Below, one piece after another: positions 46,523-57,107 of a DNA stretch of 64,000 nt. Position 1 is the first letter of the stretch, and each line of letters starts with the position of its first letter. A program made the translations under genes and the position numbers. The stretch is from Streptococcus mitis (GTDB lineage: Bacteria > Bacillota > Bacilli > Lactobacillales > Streptococcaceae): contig NZ_JALDTZ010000005.1 of the NCBI RefSeq assembly GCF_023109105.1, forward strand, positions 39,047 to 103,046, written 5' to 3'. A model generated the notes under the pieces. That model was given only the letters and a program-made list of their open reading frames with translations, was not told where the DNA came from and made no database searches.

Positions 46523-47355
46523 TGAAGAAGAAATCCAATATTTATTTAGATATTCTCTCACATGCACTCTTGATTGGTGCGACTATCGTTGCAATTTTCC
46601 CATTGGTATGGATTATCATATCGTCTGTAAAGGGGAAAGGGGAATTAACTCAGTATCCAACACGATTTTGGCCTGAACAATTTACATTAGATTATTTCAC
46701 TCATGTTATCAACGATTTGCACTTTATTGATAATATTCGAAACAGTTTAATCATTGCCTTAGCTACAACCGTTATTGCGATTATTATTTCTGCTATGGCA
46801 GCCTATGGTATTGTTCGATTCTTCCCTAAATTGGGAGCAATCATGTCGAGACTACTCGTCATTACCTACATTTTCCCACCAATTTTGTTAGCAATTCCAT
46901 ATTCAATTGCCATTGCTAAAGTTGGGTTAACAAATAGTTTATTTGGCTTGATGATGGTTTATCTATCTTTTAGTGTTCCATATGCAGTTTGGCTCTTAGT
47001 TGGATTTTTCCAAACAGTTCCAATTGGAATTGAAGAAGCAGCTAGAATTGATGGTGCGAATAAATTTGTTACATTTTATAAAGTTGTGCTACCGATTGTA
47101 GCACCAGGTATTGTAGCAACAGCTATTTATACATTTATTAATGCTTGGAATGAATTCTTGTATGCTTTGATCTTGATTAACAATACAGGAAAGATGACAG
47201 TAGCAGTAGCCCTTCGTTCGCTTAATGGTTCAGAAATCCTAGACTGGGGAGATATGATGGCAGCATCTGTTATTGTAGTTCTTCCATCAATCATTTTCTT
47301 CTCTATCATTCAAAATAAAATTGCAAGTGGATTATCAGAAGGATCTGTGAAATAA
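46522..47355 (+). CDS. ABC sugar permease, MalG type
   Basis: 277 aa, six helices, EAA loop 'PIGIEEAARIDGANKFVTFYKVVLPIVAPG' (about 168-197). Overlaps the preceding gene by one base. It completes the membrane part of the importer. In pneumococcal genomes with nanB, that gene lies next; here only 39 bases separate it from the oxidoreductase gene. Confidence 0.9.
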   Translation: MKKKSNIYLDILSHALLIGATIVAIFPLVWIIISSVKGKGELTQYPTRFWPEQFTLDYFTHVINDLHFIDNIRNSLIIALATTVIAIIISAMAAYGIVRFFPKLGAIMSRLLVITYIFPPILLAIPYSIAIAKVGLTNSLFGLMMVYLSFSVPYAVWLLVGFFQTVPIGIEEAARIDGANKFVTFYKVVLPIVAPGIVATAIYTFINAWNEFLYALILINNTGKMTVAVALRSLNGSEILDWGDMMAASVIVVLPSIIFFSIIQNKIASGLSEGSVK

Positions 47356-47394
47356 GTTAAAATTAGAAAGTTTATTTAATAAAGGAGAAAAAAC

Positions 47395-48498
47395 ATGGTT
47401 AAATATGGTGTTGTTGGAACAGGATATTTTGGAGCTGAGTTAGCTCGCTATATGCAAAAGAATGATGGAGCAGAGATTACTCTTCTCTATGATCCAGATA
47501 ATGCAGAGGCGATTGCAGAAGAATTGGGAGCAAAAGTAGCAAGTTCCCTAGATGAGTTGGTTTCTAGCGATGAGGTAGATTGTGTTATCGTCGCAACTCC
47601 AAATAATCTTCATAAGGAACCGGTTATTAAGGCTGCACAACATGGTAAAAATGTTTTCTGTGAAAAACCAATTGCGCTTTCTTATCAAGATTGTCGCGAG
47701 ATGGTAGATGCATGTAAAGAAAACAATGTAACCTTTATGGCAGGACATATTATGAACTTCTTCAATGGTGTCCATCATGCAAAAGAACTAATTAATCAAG
47801 GAGTTATAGGAGACGTTCTATATTGTCACACAGCTCGTAATGGTTGGGAAGAACAACAACCGTCAGTATCATGGAAAAAAATTCGTGAAAAATCAGGTGG
47901 TCACTTGTATCATCATATTCATGAATTAGATTGCGTGCAATTCCTTATGGGTGGAATGCCTGAAACTGTAACCATGACAGGTGGAAATGTAGCCCATGAG
48001 GGTGAAAATTTCGGTGATGAAGATGATATGATTTTTGTCAATATGGAATTTTCTAATAAGCGATTTGCTTTGTTAGAATGGGGTTCAGCTTATCGCTGGG
48101 GCGAGCATTATGTCTTGATTCAAGGAACGAAAGGTGCCATCCGTTTAGACTTATTCAACTGTAAAGGAACTCTTAAGCTAGATGGACAAGAAAGTTATTT
48201 CTTGATTCATGAATCGCAAGAAGAAGATGATGACCGTACTCGTATCTATCATAGTACAGAGATGGATGGAGCAATTGCTTATGGTAAACCTGGTAAACGT
48301 ACTCCATTATGGTTATCATCTGTCATTGATAAAGAAATGCGCTATCTGCATGAGATTATGCAAGGAGCTCCAGTATCAGAAGAATTTGCAAAATTGTTGA
48401 CAGGTGAAGCTGCTCTCGAAGCAATTGCTACTGCAGATGCTTGTACTCAATCTATGTTTGAAGATCGCAAAGTAAAATTGTCAGAAATTGTAAAATAA
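47395..48498 (+). CDS. Gfo/Idh/MocA oxidoreductase (possible 2,7-anhydro-Neu5Ac oxidoreductase)
   Basis: 367 aa. N-terminal Rossmann 'VGTGYFGAELARYM' (7-20), 'VIVATPNNLHKEPVIKAAQHGKNVFCEKPIAL' with the EKP motif (about 90-92), and the C-terminal substrate domain with 'HHIHELDCVQFLMG'. It occupies the place of the enzyme that converts 2,7-anhydro-Neu5Ac to Neu5Ac through NAD-dependent redox steps (NanOx/YjhC type). That substrate is inferred from context. RBS AAAGGAG. Ends before a palindromic hairpin at 48529-48558. Confidence 0.8.
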   Translation: MVKYGVVGTGYFGAELARYMQKNDGAEITLLYDPDNAEAIAEELGAKVASSLDELVSSDEVDCVIVATPNNLHKEPVIKAAQHGKNVFCEKPIALSYQDCREMVDACKENNVTFMAGHIMNFFNGVHHAKELINQGVIGDVLYCHTARNGWEEQQPSVSWKKIREKSGGHLYHHIHELDCVQFLMGGMPETVTMTGGNVAHEGENFGDEDDMIFVNMEFSNKRFALLEWGSAYRWGEHYVLIQGTKGAIRLDLFNCKGTLKLDGQESYFLIHESQEEDDDRTRIYHSTEMDGAIAYGKPGKRTPLWLSSVIDKEMRYLHEIMQGAPVSEEFAKLLTGEAALEAIATADACTQSMFEDRKVKLSEIVK

Positions 48499-48528
48499 AT
48501 TTTGGTATTCTCCTATTATAGGTTGACT

Positions 48529-48558
48529 AGCTCCTCTGAAAGTACTTTCAGAGGAGCT
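48529..48558 (+). terminator. Perfect palindrome after the oxidoreductase gene
   Basis: AGCTCCTCTGAAAGT and ACTTTCAGAGGAGCT are perfect 15-bp arms with no loop, followed by GTTTGACTTG. Either a terminator hairpin or an operator; it contains GAAAGTACTTTCA (48538-48550), the distal box of the nan-type promoter family. Confidence 0.55.
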
Positions 48559-48636
48559 GTTTGACTTGTCTAGTTTTTGAAACTGAAATCTATTCCACTA
48601 CAAAGTATTGAAAGCGCTTTAAAAATGATATATAAT
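48538..48636 (+). promoter_or_regulatory. nanE promoter: paired boxes plus cre
   Basis: Distal GAAAGTACTTTCA (48538-48550), proximal GAAACTGAAATCTA (48579-48592), -35 TTGAAA (48608-48613) within cre TTGAAAGCGCTTTAAA (48608-48623), 17-base spacer, TATAAT (48631-48636). Proximal box to -10: 52 bases. Confidence 0.7.
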
Positions 48637-48670
48637 AAACCCATAAGAAAAAAGAGAAGGAGGAAAGAGG

Positions 48671-49369
48671 ATGCCACAGATTACTAAAGAAGCCTTGATT
48701 GCACAAATCAAAGATGGAATCATCGTTTCTTGTCAGGCCCTTCCTCACGAACCGCTTTATACAGAAGCGGGAGGAGTCATTCCCTTGCTGGTCAAAGCGG
48801 CTGAGCAAGGTGGAGCAGTCGGTATCCGAGCCAATAGTGTTCGCGATATCAAGGAAATCAAGGAGGTTACAAACCTTCCGATTATCGGGATAATTAAACG
48901 AGATTATCCGCCACAAGAACCCTTCATCACTGCTACTATGAAAGAAGTTGATGAATTGGCAGAACTTGATATTGAGGTAATTGCTCTGGATTGTACCAAA
49001 CGTGAACGCTACGATGGTTTGGAGATTCAGGAGTTTATCCGTCAGGTCAAGGAAAAATATCCTAACCAGCTCTTGATGGCTGATACAAGTACTTTCGAAG
49101 AAGGGCTAGCAGCTGTAGAAGCAGGAATTGACTTTGTTGGAACAACCTTATCAGGATACACATCTTACAGTCCTAAAGTGGACGGACCAGATTTTGAATT
49201 AATCAAAAAACTCTGTGATGCCGGTGTAGATGTCATTGCAGAAGGAAAAATTCATACACCAGAACAAGCCAAACAAATTCTGGGATATGGAGTGCGAGGC
49301 ATCGTTGTCGGTGGCGCTATTACGAGACCAAAAGAGATTACAGAACGCTTCGTTGCTGGTCTCAAATAA
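48671..49369 (+). CDS. nanE: N-acetylmannosamine-6-phosphate 2-epimerase
   Basis: 232 aa TIM barrel: '[13 protein letters not shown]', 'GIIKRDYPP' (catalytic Lys region), '[15 protein letters not shown]', '[30 protein letters not shown]', '[32 protein letters not shown]'. Converts ManNAc-6-P to GlcNAc-6-P, feeding amino-sugar catabolism (nagA/nagB elsewhere). Good RBS GAAGGAGGAAAGAGG. Next gene is satA, 113 bases on, with no PTS gene between as found in pneumococcus. Confidence 0.95.
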   Translation: MPQITKEALIAQIKDGIIVSCQALPHEPLYTEAGGVIPLLVKAAEQGGAVGIRANSVRDIKEIKEVTNLPIIGIIKRDYPPQEPFITATMKEVDELAELDIEVIALDCTKRERYDGLEIQEFIRQVKEKYPNQLLMADTSTFEEGLAAVEAGIDFVGTTLSGYTSYSPKVDGPDFELIKKLCDAGVDVIAEGKIHTPEQAKQILGYGVRGIVVGGAITRPKEITERFVAGLK

Positions 49370-49412
49370 CATAATCTCAAAACAGAGGAGAGTGGTGGAT
49401 GCGTCGAATAAA

Positions 49413-50811
<1,399 letters not shown>

Positions 50812-50829
50812 GCACTAAATCAGATTGAC

Positions 50830-50880
50830 TCCTCCCTTTTCCCTGTGCATAATCTATGTAAGAAAAGGGAGGATTTTATT
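50830..50880 (+). terminator. Intra-operon hairpin satA/satB
   Basis: TCCTCCCTTTTC and GAAAAGGGAGGA, 12-bp perfect arms (50830-50841, 50862-50873), then TTTTATT. Probably a partial terminator that also protects the satA mRNA 3' end. Confidence 0.75.
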
Positions 50881-51011
50881 TGAAATATCAGGAACTGTCA
50901 CGAAATTAAAATGAAGTTCTTACATAAGCGAATCTTAAAAAATTTCATTTTGATTTTAAAACAGTTCAAGAAAATCCAAAATATTCTATTTGTGAAAGAG
51001 AGGTGCCGACT

Positions 51012-51899
51012 GTGAAAGTCAATAAAATTCGTATGCGGGAAACAGTGATTTCCTACGCTTTCCTAGCACCAGTGTTATTCTTCTTTGTCATCTTTGTATT
51101 GGCTCCTATGATTATGGGATTCATTACAAGTTTCTTTAACTACTCAATGACTAAATTTGAGTTTGTGGGCTTGGACAACTACATTCGTATGTTTAAAGAT
51201 CCTGTCTTTATGAAGTCTTTGATCAATACCGTGATTCTGGTTATTGGATCTGTACCAGTTGTTGTTCTGTTCTCACTCTTTGTAGCATCTCAGACCTATC
51301 ATCAAAATGCCATTGCCAGATCTTTCTACCGTTTCGTCTTCTTCCTTCCTGTTGTAACAGGTAGTGTTGCCGTAACAGTTGTTTGGAAATGGATCTATGA
51401 CCCACTATCAGGGATTCTAAACTTTGTCCTTAAGTCAAGCCACATCATTAGCCAAAATATTTCTTGGTTGGGAGATAAAAACTGGGCTTTGATGGCGATT
51501 ATGATTATCCTTTTGACTACATCTGTTGGTCAGCCGATTATCCTTTATATCGCTGCCATGGGGAATATTGACAATTCATTGGTGGAAGCAGCGCGTGTTG
51601 ATGGTGCGACTGAATTGCAAGTTTTCTGGAAGATTAAATGGCCTAGCCTCCTTCCAACAACACTTTATATCGCAATCATTACAACAATCAACTCATTCCA
51701 GTGTTTCGCCTTGATTCAGCTCTTGACATCTGGTGGTCCAAACTATTCAACAAGTACACTTATGTACTACCTTTACGAAAAAGCCTTCCAATTGACAGAG
51801 TACGGCTATGCAAATACCATTGGTGTCTTCTTGGCAGTCATGATTGCTATCGTAAGCTTTGTGCAATTTAAAGTACTTGGAAACGACGTAGAATACTAA
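51012..51899 (+). CDS. satB: Sialic acid ABC permease, MalF type
   Basis: 295 aa from GTG 51012, eight bases after AGAGAGG; an earlier GTG (51003) is too close to the site and an ATG at 51033 has none. Six helices, EAA loop 'DNSLVEAARVDGATELQVFWKIKWPSLLPT' (about 188-217). Forms the import channel with SatC. The upstream 190 bases contain the hairpin and AT-rich sequence only. Confidence 0.87.
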   Translation: MKVNKIRMRETVISYAFLAPVLFFFVIFVLAPMIMGFITSFFNYSMTKFEFVGLDNYIRMFKDPVFMKSLINTVILVIGSVPVVVLFSLFVASQTYHQNAIARSFYRFVFFLPVVTGSVAVTVVWKWIYDPLSGILNFVLKSSHIISQNISWLGDKNWALMAIMIILLTTSVGQPIILYIAAMGNIDNSLVEAARVDGATELQVFWKIKWPSLLPTTLYIAIITTINSFQCFALIQLLTSGGPNYSTSTLMYYLYEKAFQLTEYGYANTIGVFLAVMIAIVSFVQFKVLGNDVEY

Positions 51900-51914
51900 A
51901 GAAAGGAGACAGCT

Positions 51915-52754
51915 ATGCAATCTACACAAAAGAAACCTTTAACAGCTTTCACTGTTATTTCAACTATTATCTTGCTCTTGTTGACAGTGCTGTTCATCTT
52001 TCCATTCTACTGGATTTTGACAGGTGCCTTCAAATCACAGCCTGATACCATTATGATTCCGCCACAATGGTTCCCTAAAATGCCAACCATGGAAAACTTC
52101 CAACAACTCATGGTGCAAAACCCTGCTATGCAGTGGATGTGGAACTCTGTGTTTATTTCATTGGTAACCATGTTCTTAGTTTGTGCGACCTCATCTCTAG
52201 CAGGTTATGTACTAGCTAAAAAACGTTTCTATGGCCAACGAATCCTATTTGCTATCTTTATCGCTGCCATGGCTCTTCCAAAACAAGTTGTCCTTGTACC
52301 ATTGGTACGTATCGTCAACTTCATGGGAATCCATGACACTCTTTGGGCAGTTATCTTGCCTTTGATTGGATGGCCATTCGGGGTCTTCCTCATGAAACAG
52401 TTCAGTGAAAACATCCCAACAGAATTGCTCGAATCAGCTAAGATCGACGGTTGTGGTGAAATTCGTACTTTCTGGAGCGTAGCCTTCCCAATTGTAAAGC
52501 CAGGATTTGCAGCCCTTGCAATCTTTACCTTCATCAATACTTGGAACGACTACTTCATGCAGTTGGTAATGTTGACTTCACGTCAAAACTTGACCATCTC
52601 ACTCGGGGTTGCGACCATGCAGGCTGAGATGGCAACTAACTACGGTTTGATTATGGCTGGTGCTGCCCTTGCAGCTGTGCCAATCGTAACGGTCTTCTTA
52701 GTATTCCAAAAATCATTTACTCAAGGGATTACTATGGGAGCTGTTAAAGGATAA
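51915..52754 (+). CDS. satC: Sialic acid ABC permease, MalG type
   Basis: 279 aa, six helices, EAA loop 'IPTELLESAKIDGCGEIRTFWSVAFPIVKPG' (about 170-200). RBS AAAGGAGACAGCT. With SatA and SatB it forms a CUT1 importer; the missing ATPase is expected to be a shared MsmK-type subunit encoded outside the window. Confidence 0.9.
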   Translation: MQSTQKKPLTAFTVISTIILLLLTVLFIFPFYWILTGAFKSQPDTIMIPPQWFPKMPTMENFQQLMVQNPAMQWMWNSVFISLVTMFLVCATSSLAGYVLAKKRFYGQRILFAIFIAAMALPKQVVLVPLVRIVNFMGIHDTLWAVILPLIGWPFGVFLMKQFSENIPTELLESAKIDGCGEIRTFWSVAFPIVKPGFAALAIFTFINTWNDYFMQLVMLTSRQNLTISLGVATMQAEMATNYGLIMAGAALAAVPIVTVFLVFQKSFTQGITMGAVKG

Positions 52755-52817
52755 GAAAAGTAAACTAGTTTATCAAGATTGCGGAAGTGGTCTTGATATG
52801 CTATGGGAATATAGAGG

Positions 52818-52880
52818 TTATAAGTGTCTACAAAATGTTGGGTATTTGCTTACCTTAAAGATTTTGTCAGACACTTATAA
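52818..52880. repeat. Inverted repeat between satC and yhcH
   Basis: Arms TTATAAGTGTCT-ACAAAAT (52818-52836) and ATTTTGTCAGACACTTATAA (52861-52880), 19 of 20 pairing with one bulge, around a 24-base centre. No T run follows. Could be an mRNA-processing hairpin or a small MITE relic with TA at both ends. Confidence 0.6.
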
Positions 52881-52926
52881 ACTTAATCTATGATTTTAGT
52901 TAACTATCAGAAACGAAGGAAAGAGT

Positions 52927-53379
52927 ATGATTTTTGACGATTTGAAAAACATCACCTTTTACAAAGGGATTCATCCCAACCTAGACAAGGCTATCGACTA
53001 TCTCTACCAACACCGTAAAGATTCTTTCGAATTAGGTAAGTATGAGATTGATGGAGATAAAGTCTTTCTAGTTGTTCAGGAAAATGTCCTCAATCAAGCT
53101 GAAAATGATCAATTTGAGCATCATAAGAACTATGCAGATTTGCATTTGCTGGTAGAAGGACATGAATATTCGAGCTACGGTTCACGTATCAAAGATGAAG
53201 CAGTAGCATTCGACGAAGCGAGTGACATTGGCTTTGTTCATTGTCATGAAAAATACCCACTCTTGTTGGGGTATCACAATTTTGCGATTTTCTTTCCAGG
53301 AGAACCACACCAGCCAAATGGCTATGCAGGTATGGAAGACAAGGTTCGCAAATATCTCTTTAAAATTTTGATTGATTAA
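52927..53379 (+). CDS. yhcH: YhcH/YjgK/YiaL family protein (probable sialate anomerase), copy 2
   Basis: 150 aa paralogue of the product at 43751 with the same pattern: 'FEHHKNYADLHLLVEGHEYSS', 'FAIFFPGEPHQPNGY', C-terminal 'KVRKYLFKILID'. Overall identity to copy 1 is low (roughly 30% by eye), so the two may prefer different sugars. 172 bases after satC, past the inverted repeat; RBS GAAGGAAAGAG. Followed by the YesL-family gene 19 bases later. Confidence 0.82.
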   Translation: MIFDDLKNITFYKGIHPNLDKAIDYLYQHRKDSFELGKYEIDGDKVFLVVQENVLNQAENDQFEHHKNYADLHLLVEGHEYSSYGSRIKDEAVAFDEASDIGFVHCHEKYPLLLGYHNFAIFFPGEPHQPNGYAGMEDKVRKYLFKILID

Positions 53380-53398
53380 AAAATCAGGAGGAGCAAAC

Positions 53399-54043
53399 AT
53401 GGCACAAAAAGGAGTAAGCCTTATCAAGGCAGCATTTGATACAGATAACTTTCTCATGCGTTTTAGTGAGAAGGTCTTGGATATCGTGACAGCCAATCTT
53501 CTTTTTGTCGTCTCTTGTTTGCCTATTGTGACGATTGGGGTGGCTAAAATAAGCCTCTACGAGACTATGTTTGAGATTAAGAAGAGCAGACGTGTGCCTG
53601 TCTTTAGAATCTATTTAAGAGCTTTCAAGCAAAATCTGAAGCTAGGTCTTCAGTTAGGTCTGCTTGAGTTGGGTATTGTCTCATTAAGCCTTTTAGATCT
53701 CTATCTCTTCTGGGGTCAGACAGCTATGCCTTTCCAAATGGTGAAAGCTATCTGTCTAGGCGTTCTTATCTTCCTCACTATCGTGATGCTGGCTAGCTAT
53801 CCCATCGCTGCGCGCTTTGATTTAACTTGGAAAGAAGTCTTACAAAAAGGACTTATCTTGGCAAGTTTTAACTTTCCTTGGTTCTTCCTTATGTTAGCTA
53901 TTCTCTTTCTCATTGTGATGGTTCTTTATCTGTCCGCCTTCAGTTTACTTTTAGGTGGCTCAGCCTTCCTGCTTTTTGGATTTGGACTCTTGGTCTTTAT
54001 TCAGACTGGATTGATGGAGAAAATTTTCGCAAAATACCAATAG
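53399..54043 (+). CDS. YesL family (DUF624) membrane protein
   Basis: 214 aa from ATG 53399 after AGGAGGAGC. Four to five helices; 'VLDIVTANLLFVVSCLPIVTIGVAKISLYETMFEI' is the DUF624 signature. Such proteins accompany CUT1 sugar importers in Firmicutes and are thought to help transport, but no role is proven. Last gene of the satABC-yhcH group before the lyase promoter. Confidence 0.8.
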   Translation: MAQKGVSLIKAAFDTDNFLMRFSEKVLDIVTANLLFVVSCLPIVTIGVAKISLYETMFEIKKSRRVPVFRIYLRAFKQNLKLGLQLGLLELGIVSLSLLDLYLFWGQTAMPFQMVKAICLGVLIFLTIVMLASYPIAARFDLTWKEVLQKGLILASFNFPWFFLMLAILFLIVMVLYLSAFSLLLGGSAFLLFGFGLLVFIQTGLMEKIFAKYQ

Positions 54044-54057
54044 GATGGCTTGTTTCT

Positions 54058-54155
54058 GAAACTACTTTCAAGCCATAAACATTTCAAAATACATATCGAA
54101 ACTAAAATCTAAGTGTACACAAGATATTGAAAGCGTTTTTCGCAAGGTGTATACT
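54058..54155 (+). promoter_or_regulatory. Lyase-kinase promoter: paired boxes plus cre
   Basis: Distal GAAACTACTTTCA (54058-54070), proximal GAAACTAAAATCTA (54098-54111), -35 TTGAAA (54127-54132) within cre TTGAAAGCGTTTTTCG (54127-54142), 17-base spacer, TATACT (54150-54155). Proximal box to -10: 52 bases. Confidence 0.7.
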
Positions 54156-54214
54156 ATACACGTAAAGAATAAATCCTGCTTTTAGCGGAAAAAAAGAAAT
54201 CTTAGGAGAAATCT

Positions 54215-55132
54215 ATGTCAGATTTAAAAAAATATGAAGGTGTCATTCCTGCCTTCTACGCATGTTACGATGATGCTGGTGAAGTTAGTCCAGAACGTAC
54301 ACGTGCTTTGGTTCAATACTTTATTGATAAAGGTGTTCAAGGACTTTATGTCAACGGTTCTTCAGGTGAATGTATCTACCAAAGCGTAGAAGACCGCAAA
54401 TTGATCTTGGAAGAAGTCATGGCAGTTGCTAAAGGTAAATTGACAATCATTGCTCACGTGGCTTGCAACAATACTAAAGACAGTATGGAACTTGCTCGTC
54501 ATGCAGAAAGCTTGGGTGTTGATGCTATTGCAACAATCCCACCAATTTACTTCCGTTTGCCTGAATACTCAGTAGCAAAATACTGGAACGACATCAGTGC
54601 TGCTGCACCAAATACAGACTATGTCATCTATAACATTCCTCAATTGGCGGGTGTTGCTTTGACTCCAAGTCTTTACACAGAAATGTTGAAGAACCCACGT
54701 GTTATCGGTGTTAAAAACTCTTCAATGCCAGTTCAAGATATTCAAACATTCGTTAGCCTTGGCGGCGAAGATCATATCGTCTTTAATGGTCCAGATGAAC
54801 AATTCCTAGGTGGTCGTCTCATGGGAGCAAAAGCTGGTATCGGTGGTACTTATGGTGCTATGCCAGAACTCTTCTTGAAACTTAATGAGTTGATTGCTGA
54901 GAAAGACTTGGAAACAGCGCGTGAATTGCAATACGCTATCAACGCTATCATCGGTAAATTGACTGCAGCACATGGTAATATGTACTGTGTCATCAAAGAA
55001 GTCTTGAAAATCAATGAAGGACTTAATATCGGATCAGTTCGTTCTCCACTTACACCAGTGATCGAAGAAGATCGTCCAGTTGTAGAAGCAGCTGCTCAAT
55101 TGATTCGTGAAACCAAGGAGCGCTTCCTCTAA
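54215..55132 (+). CDS. nanA (lyase): N-acetylneuraminate lyase
   Basis: 305 aa class I aldolase of the DapA/NanA family. 'GLYVNGSSGECIYQS' (phosphate-like loop, about 46-60), Tyr of 'VIYNIPQLAG' near 139, Schiff-base Lys167 in 'GVKNSS'. Splits Neu5Ac to ManNAc and pyruvate in the cytosol. The symbol nanA is also used for the sialidase at 38976; they are unrelated proteins. RBS TTAGGAGAAAT; followed 17 bases later by the kinase. Confidence 0.94.
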   Translation: MSDLKKYEGVIPAFYACYDDAGEVSPERTRALVQYFIDKGVQGLYVNGSSGECIYQSVEDRKLILEEVMAVAKGKLTIIAHVACNNTKDSMELARHAESLGVDAIATIPPIYFRLPEYSVAKYWNDISAAAPNTDYVIYNIPQLAGVALTPSLYTEMLKNPRVIGVKNSSMPVQDIQTFVSLGGEDHIVFNGPDEQFLGGRLMGAKAGIGGTYGAMPELFLKLNELIAEKDLETARELQYAINAIIGKLTAAHGNMYCVIKEVLKINEGLNIGSVRSPLTPVIEEDRPVVEAAAQLIRETKERFL

Positions 55133-55149
55133 TCCATAAGGAGGTATTT

Positions 55150-56034
55150 ATGACACACTATGTTGCAATTGATATCGGTGGAACCAACATCAAATATGGT
55201 TTGATCGACCAAGAAGGCCAACTTGTTGAATCGCATGAAATGCCAACAGAGGCGCATAAAGGTGGACCTCATATCTTACAAAAGACCAAAGATATCGTAG
55301 CCAGCTATTTAGAACAAGGTCCAGTAGCAGGTGTTGCCATTTCTTCTGCTGGGATGGTGGATCCAGACAAGGGTGAAATTTTCTATGCTGGGCCTCAAAT
55401 CCCTAACTACGCAGGCACCCAGTTCAAAAAGGAAATCGAGACTAGCTTTAATATTCCTTGTGAGATTGAAAATGATGTCAACTGTGCAGGTCTTGCTGAA
55501 GCGGTATCTGGTTCAGGCAAGGGAGCGAGTGTGACACTTTGCTTGACTATTGGAACAGGTATCGGTGGTTGCTTGATTATGGATGGGAAAGTCTTCCATG
55601 GTTTTAGCAATTCAGCCTGTGAAGTTGGGTATATGCATATGCAGGATGGAGCGTTTCAAGATTTGGCTTCTACAACAGCTTTAGTGAAATATGTAGCTGA
55701 AGCACATGGAGAAGATGTTGATCAGTGGAATGGTCGACGCATCTTTAAGGAAGCCACTGAAGGCAACAAGATTTGTATGGCTGGTATTGACCGTATGGTA
55801 GACTATCTAGGAAAAGGTCTGGCTAATATTTGCTACGTTGCTAATCCAGAAGTGGTCATTCTCGGTGGCGGTATCATGGGACAAGAGGCTATCCTCAAAC
55901 CCAAGATCCGCACAGCCTTGAAAGAGGCTTTGGTACCGAGTTTGGCTGAGAAAACAAGATTAGAATTTGCTCATCATCAAAATACAGCAGGTATGTTGGG
56001 AGCTTATTATCATTTTAAAACAAAACAATCCTAG
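55150..56034 (+). CDS. nanK: N-acetylmannosamine kinase (ROK family)
   Basis: 294 aa. ATP/phosphate motif 'DIGGTNIKYGLID' (8-20), 'NDVNCAGLAEA' (catalytic Asp region near 105), 'CLTIGTGIGGCLIMDG', 'VVILGGGIM'. The ROK zinc-ligand cysteine cluster (CXCGXXGC) is not present; instead there is 'ACEVGYMHM', so this is a zinc-less ROK type. Phosphorylates ManNAc for NanE. Its stop lies within the stem of a terminator shared with nanR. Confidence 0.88.
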   Translation: MTHYVAIDIGGTNIKYGLIDQEGQLVESHEMPTEAHKGGPHILQKTKDIVASYLEQGPVAGVAISSAGMVDPDKGEIFYAGPQIPNYAGTQFKKEIETSFNIPCEIENDVNCAGLAEAVSGSGKGASVTLCLTIGTGIGGCLIMDGKVFHGFSNSACEVGYMHMQDGAFQDLASTTALVKYVAEAHGEDVDQWNGRRIFKEATEGNKICMAGIDRMVDYLGKGLANICYVANPEVVILGGGIMGQEAILKPKIRTALKEALVPSLAEKTRLEFAHHQNTAGMLGAYYHFKTKQS

Positions 56035-56059
56035 TTTGGCCCAGCCAAACTAGGATTTT
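56028..56059. terminator. Bidirectional terminator holding both stop codons
   Basis: ATCCTAGTTTGGC-CCA-GCCAAACTAGGAT with TTTTC on the right and A-rich flanks on the left. CTAG in each arm supplies the TAG stop of nanK (56032-56034) and, on the other strand, of nanR (56050-56052). Confidence 0.85.
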
Positions 56060-56901
56060 CTTATACGTTTTTGCCTACGATAGCCGTTGAGTTTTTTATT
56101 TTCCCAATAGCTATTAAAGATTTTTTCCTTGCTTTCGCGATTGATTTCCAAAAAGTAGGCATAAATCAAATCAATAAAGAAGAGCATAGGAAGTTGGGCG
56201 GATATTCGTTGGATGTAGGAGGGTTGGCTGTGGTTGGCTACAAGAACAGTCTCTGTATAGGCCAGACTATCTTTATTGGGAACACTTGTAAAGAGTACAG
56301 TCTTTGCTCCCATCTCCTTAGCGTCTAATAGACTATCTAAAATAGAAGGTGTTGTACCAGAAAGTGAGAAGCCCATTACTAGGCAATTATCATCCATAAT
56401 ACTGGTTGTCCAGGCAAAGCCGTCTTGATCAGTCAAAGCCTCGCAGACCACACCTAGACGCATGAAGCGCAATTTCATTTCACGGGCGACAAGTCCAGAA
56501 CTGCCTGTTCCAAAGAAGTAGACACGCTCAGCATCTTCGATTAGTTGGGCAATTCGTTCTAGTTGTTCTTCGTCAATCAAGTCCTGTGTTTGTTCCCTCA
56601 TATTACTATAGCTTCTGAGGACTCGTTTTGTCAGTGGACTGTGCTTGGAGACTTGTTTGGTTTGATTTTCTGCCTGATGTTGGTATTGGAAAATAAATTC
56701 TCGGTAGCCAGTAAAACCACACTTTTTAGAAAAGCGGGTCAGAGCAGCTTGAGAGATATGTAATTTTTGAGTAACCTGCTGAGAAGATAAATTATCATTA
56801 ATCGTCTCATCTTGCAAAAAATAGCGAGCGATTTCTTGCTCTAAATCTGTCATTTCTTCGAAGTGGGAATCAATGAGGGTTGCTATATCTGATTTGTCCA
56901 T
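56050..56901 (-). CDS. nanR: RpiR-family sialic acid regulator
   Basis: 283 aa. N-terminal HTH_6 domain (1-75; 'SSQQVTQKLHISQAALTRFSKKCGFTGYREF') and C-terminal SIS sugar-phosphate domain ('VYFFGTGSSGLVAREMKLRFMRLG', 'GFSLSGTTPSILDSL'). Convergent with the lyase-kinase operon. In pneumococcus NanR of this type activates the nan cluster, with an amino-sugar phosphate as probable effector. The paired GAAASTA boxes upstream of the nan genes are its likely binding sites (inference). RBS AAAGGAG before ATG 56901. Confidence 0.88.
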   Translation of the reverse strand: MDKSDIATLIDSHFEEMTDLEQEIARYFLQDETINDNLSSQQVTQKLHISQAALTRFSKKCGFTGYREFIFQYQHQAENQTKQVSKHSPLTKRVLRSYSNMREQTQDLIDEEQLERIAQLIEDAERVYFFGTGSSGLVAREMKLRFMRLGVVCEALTDQDGFAWTTSIMDDNCLVMGFSLSGTTPSILDSLLDAKEMGAKTVLFTSVPNKDSLAYTETVLVANHSQPSYIQRISAQLPMLFFIDLIYAYFLEINRESKEKIFNSYWENKKLNGYRRQKRIRKS

Positions 56902-57107
56902 AGGGAAGGCTCCTTTAAATGAGTCGTATTGGAAAAAATTGGGTTATCGAACTTTTACATTCATTATATCATATAATATAGGGATGAATAAATAAAAACT
57001 TATCTTACCGTAAAAACGAAAAAAAGCTTTTTCCTTTTCCATAATTTTCTTCTCAAATTGTGGTACAATGAAGAGTAAGATTTTAAATAGAAATGAGACT
57101 GACTTGT

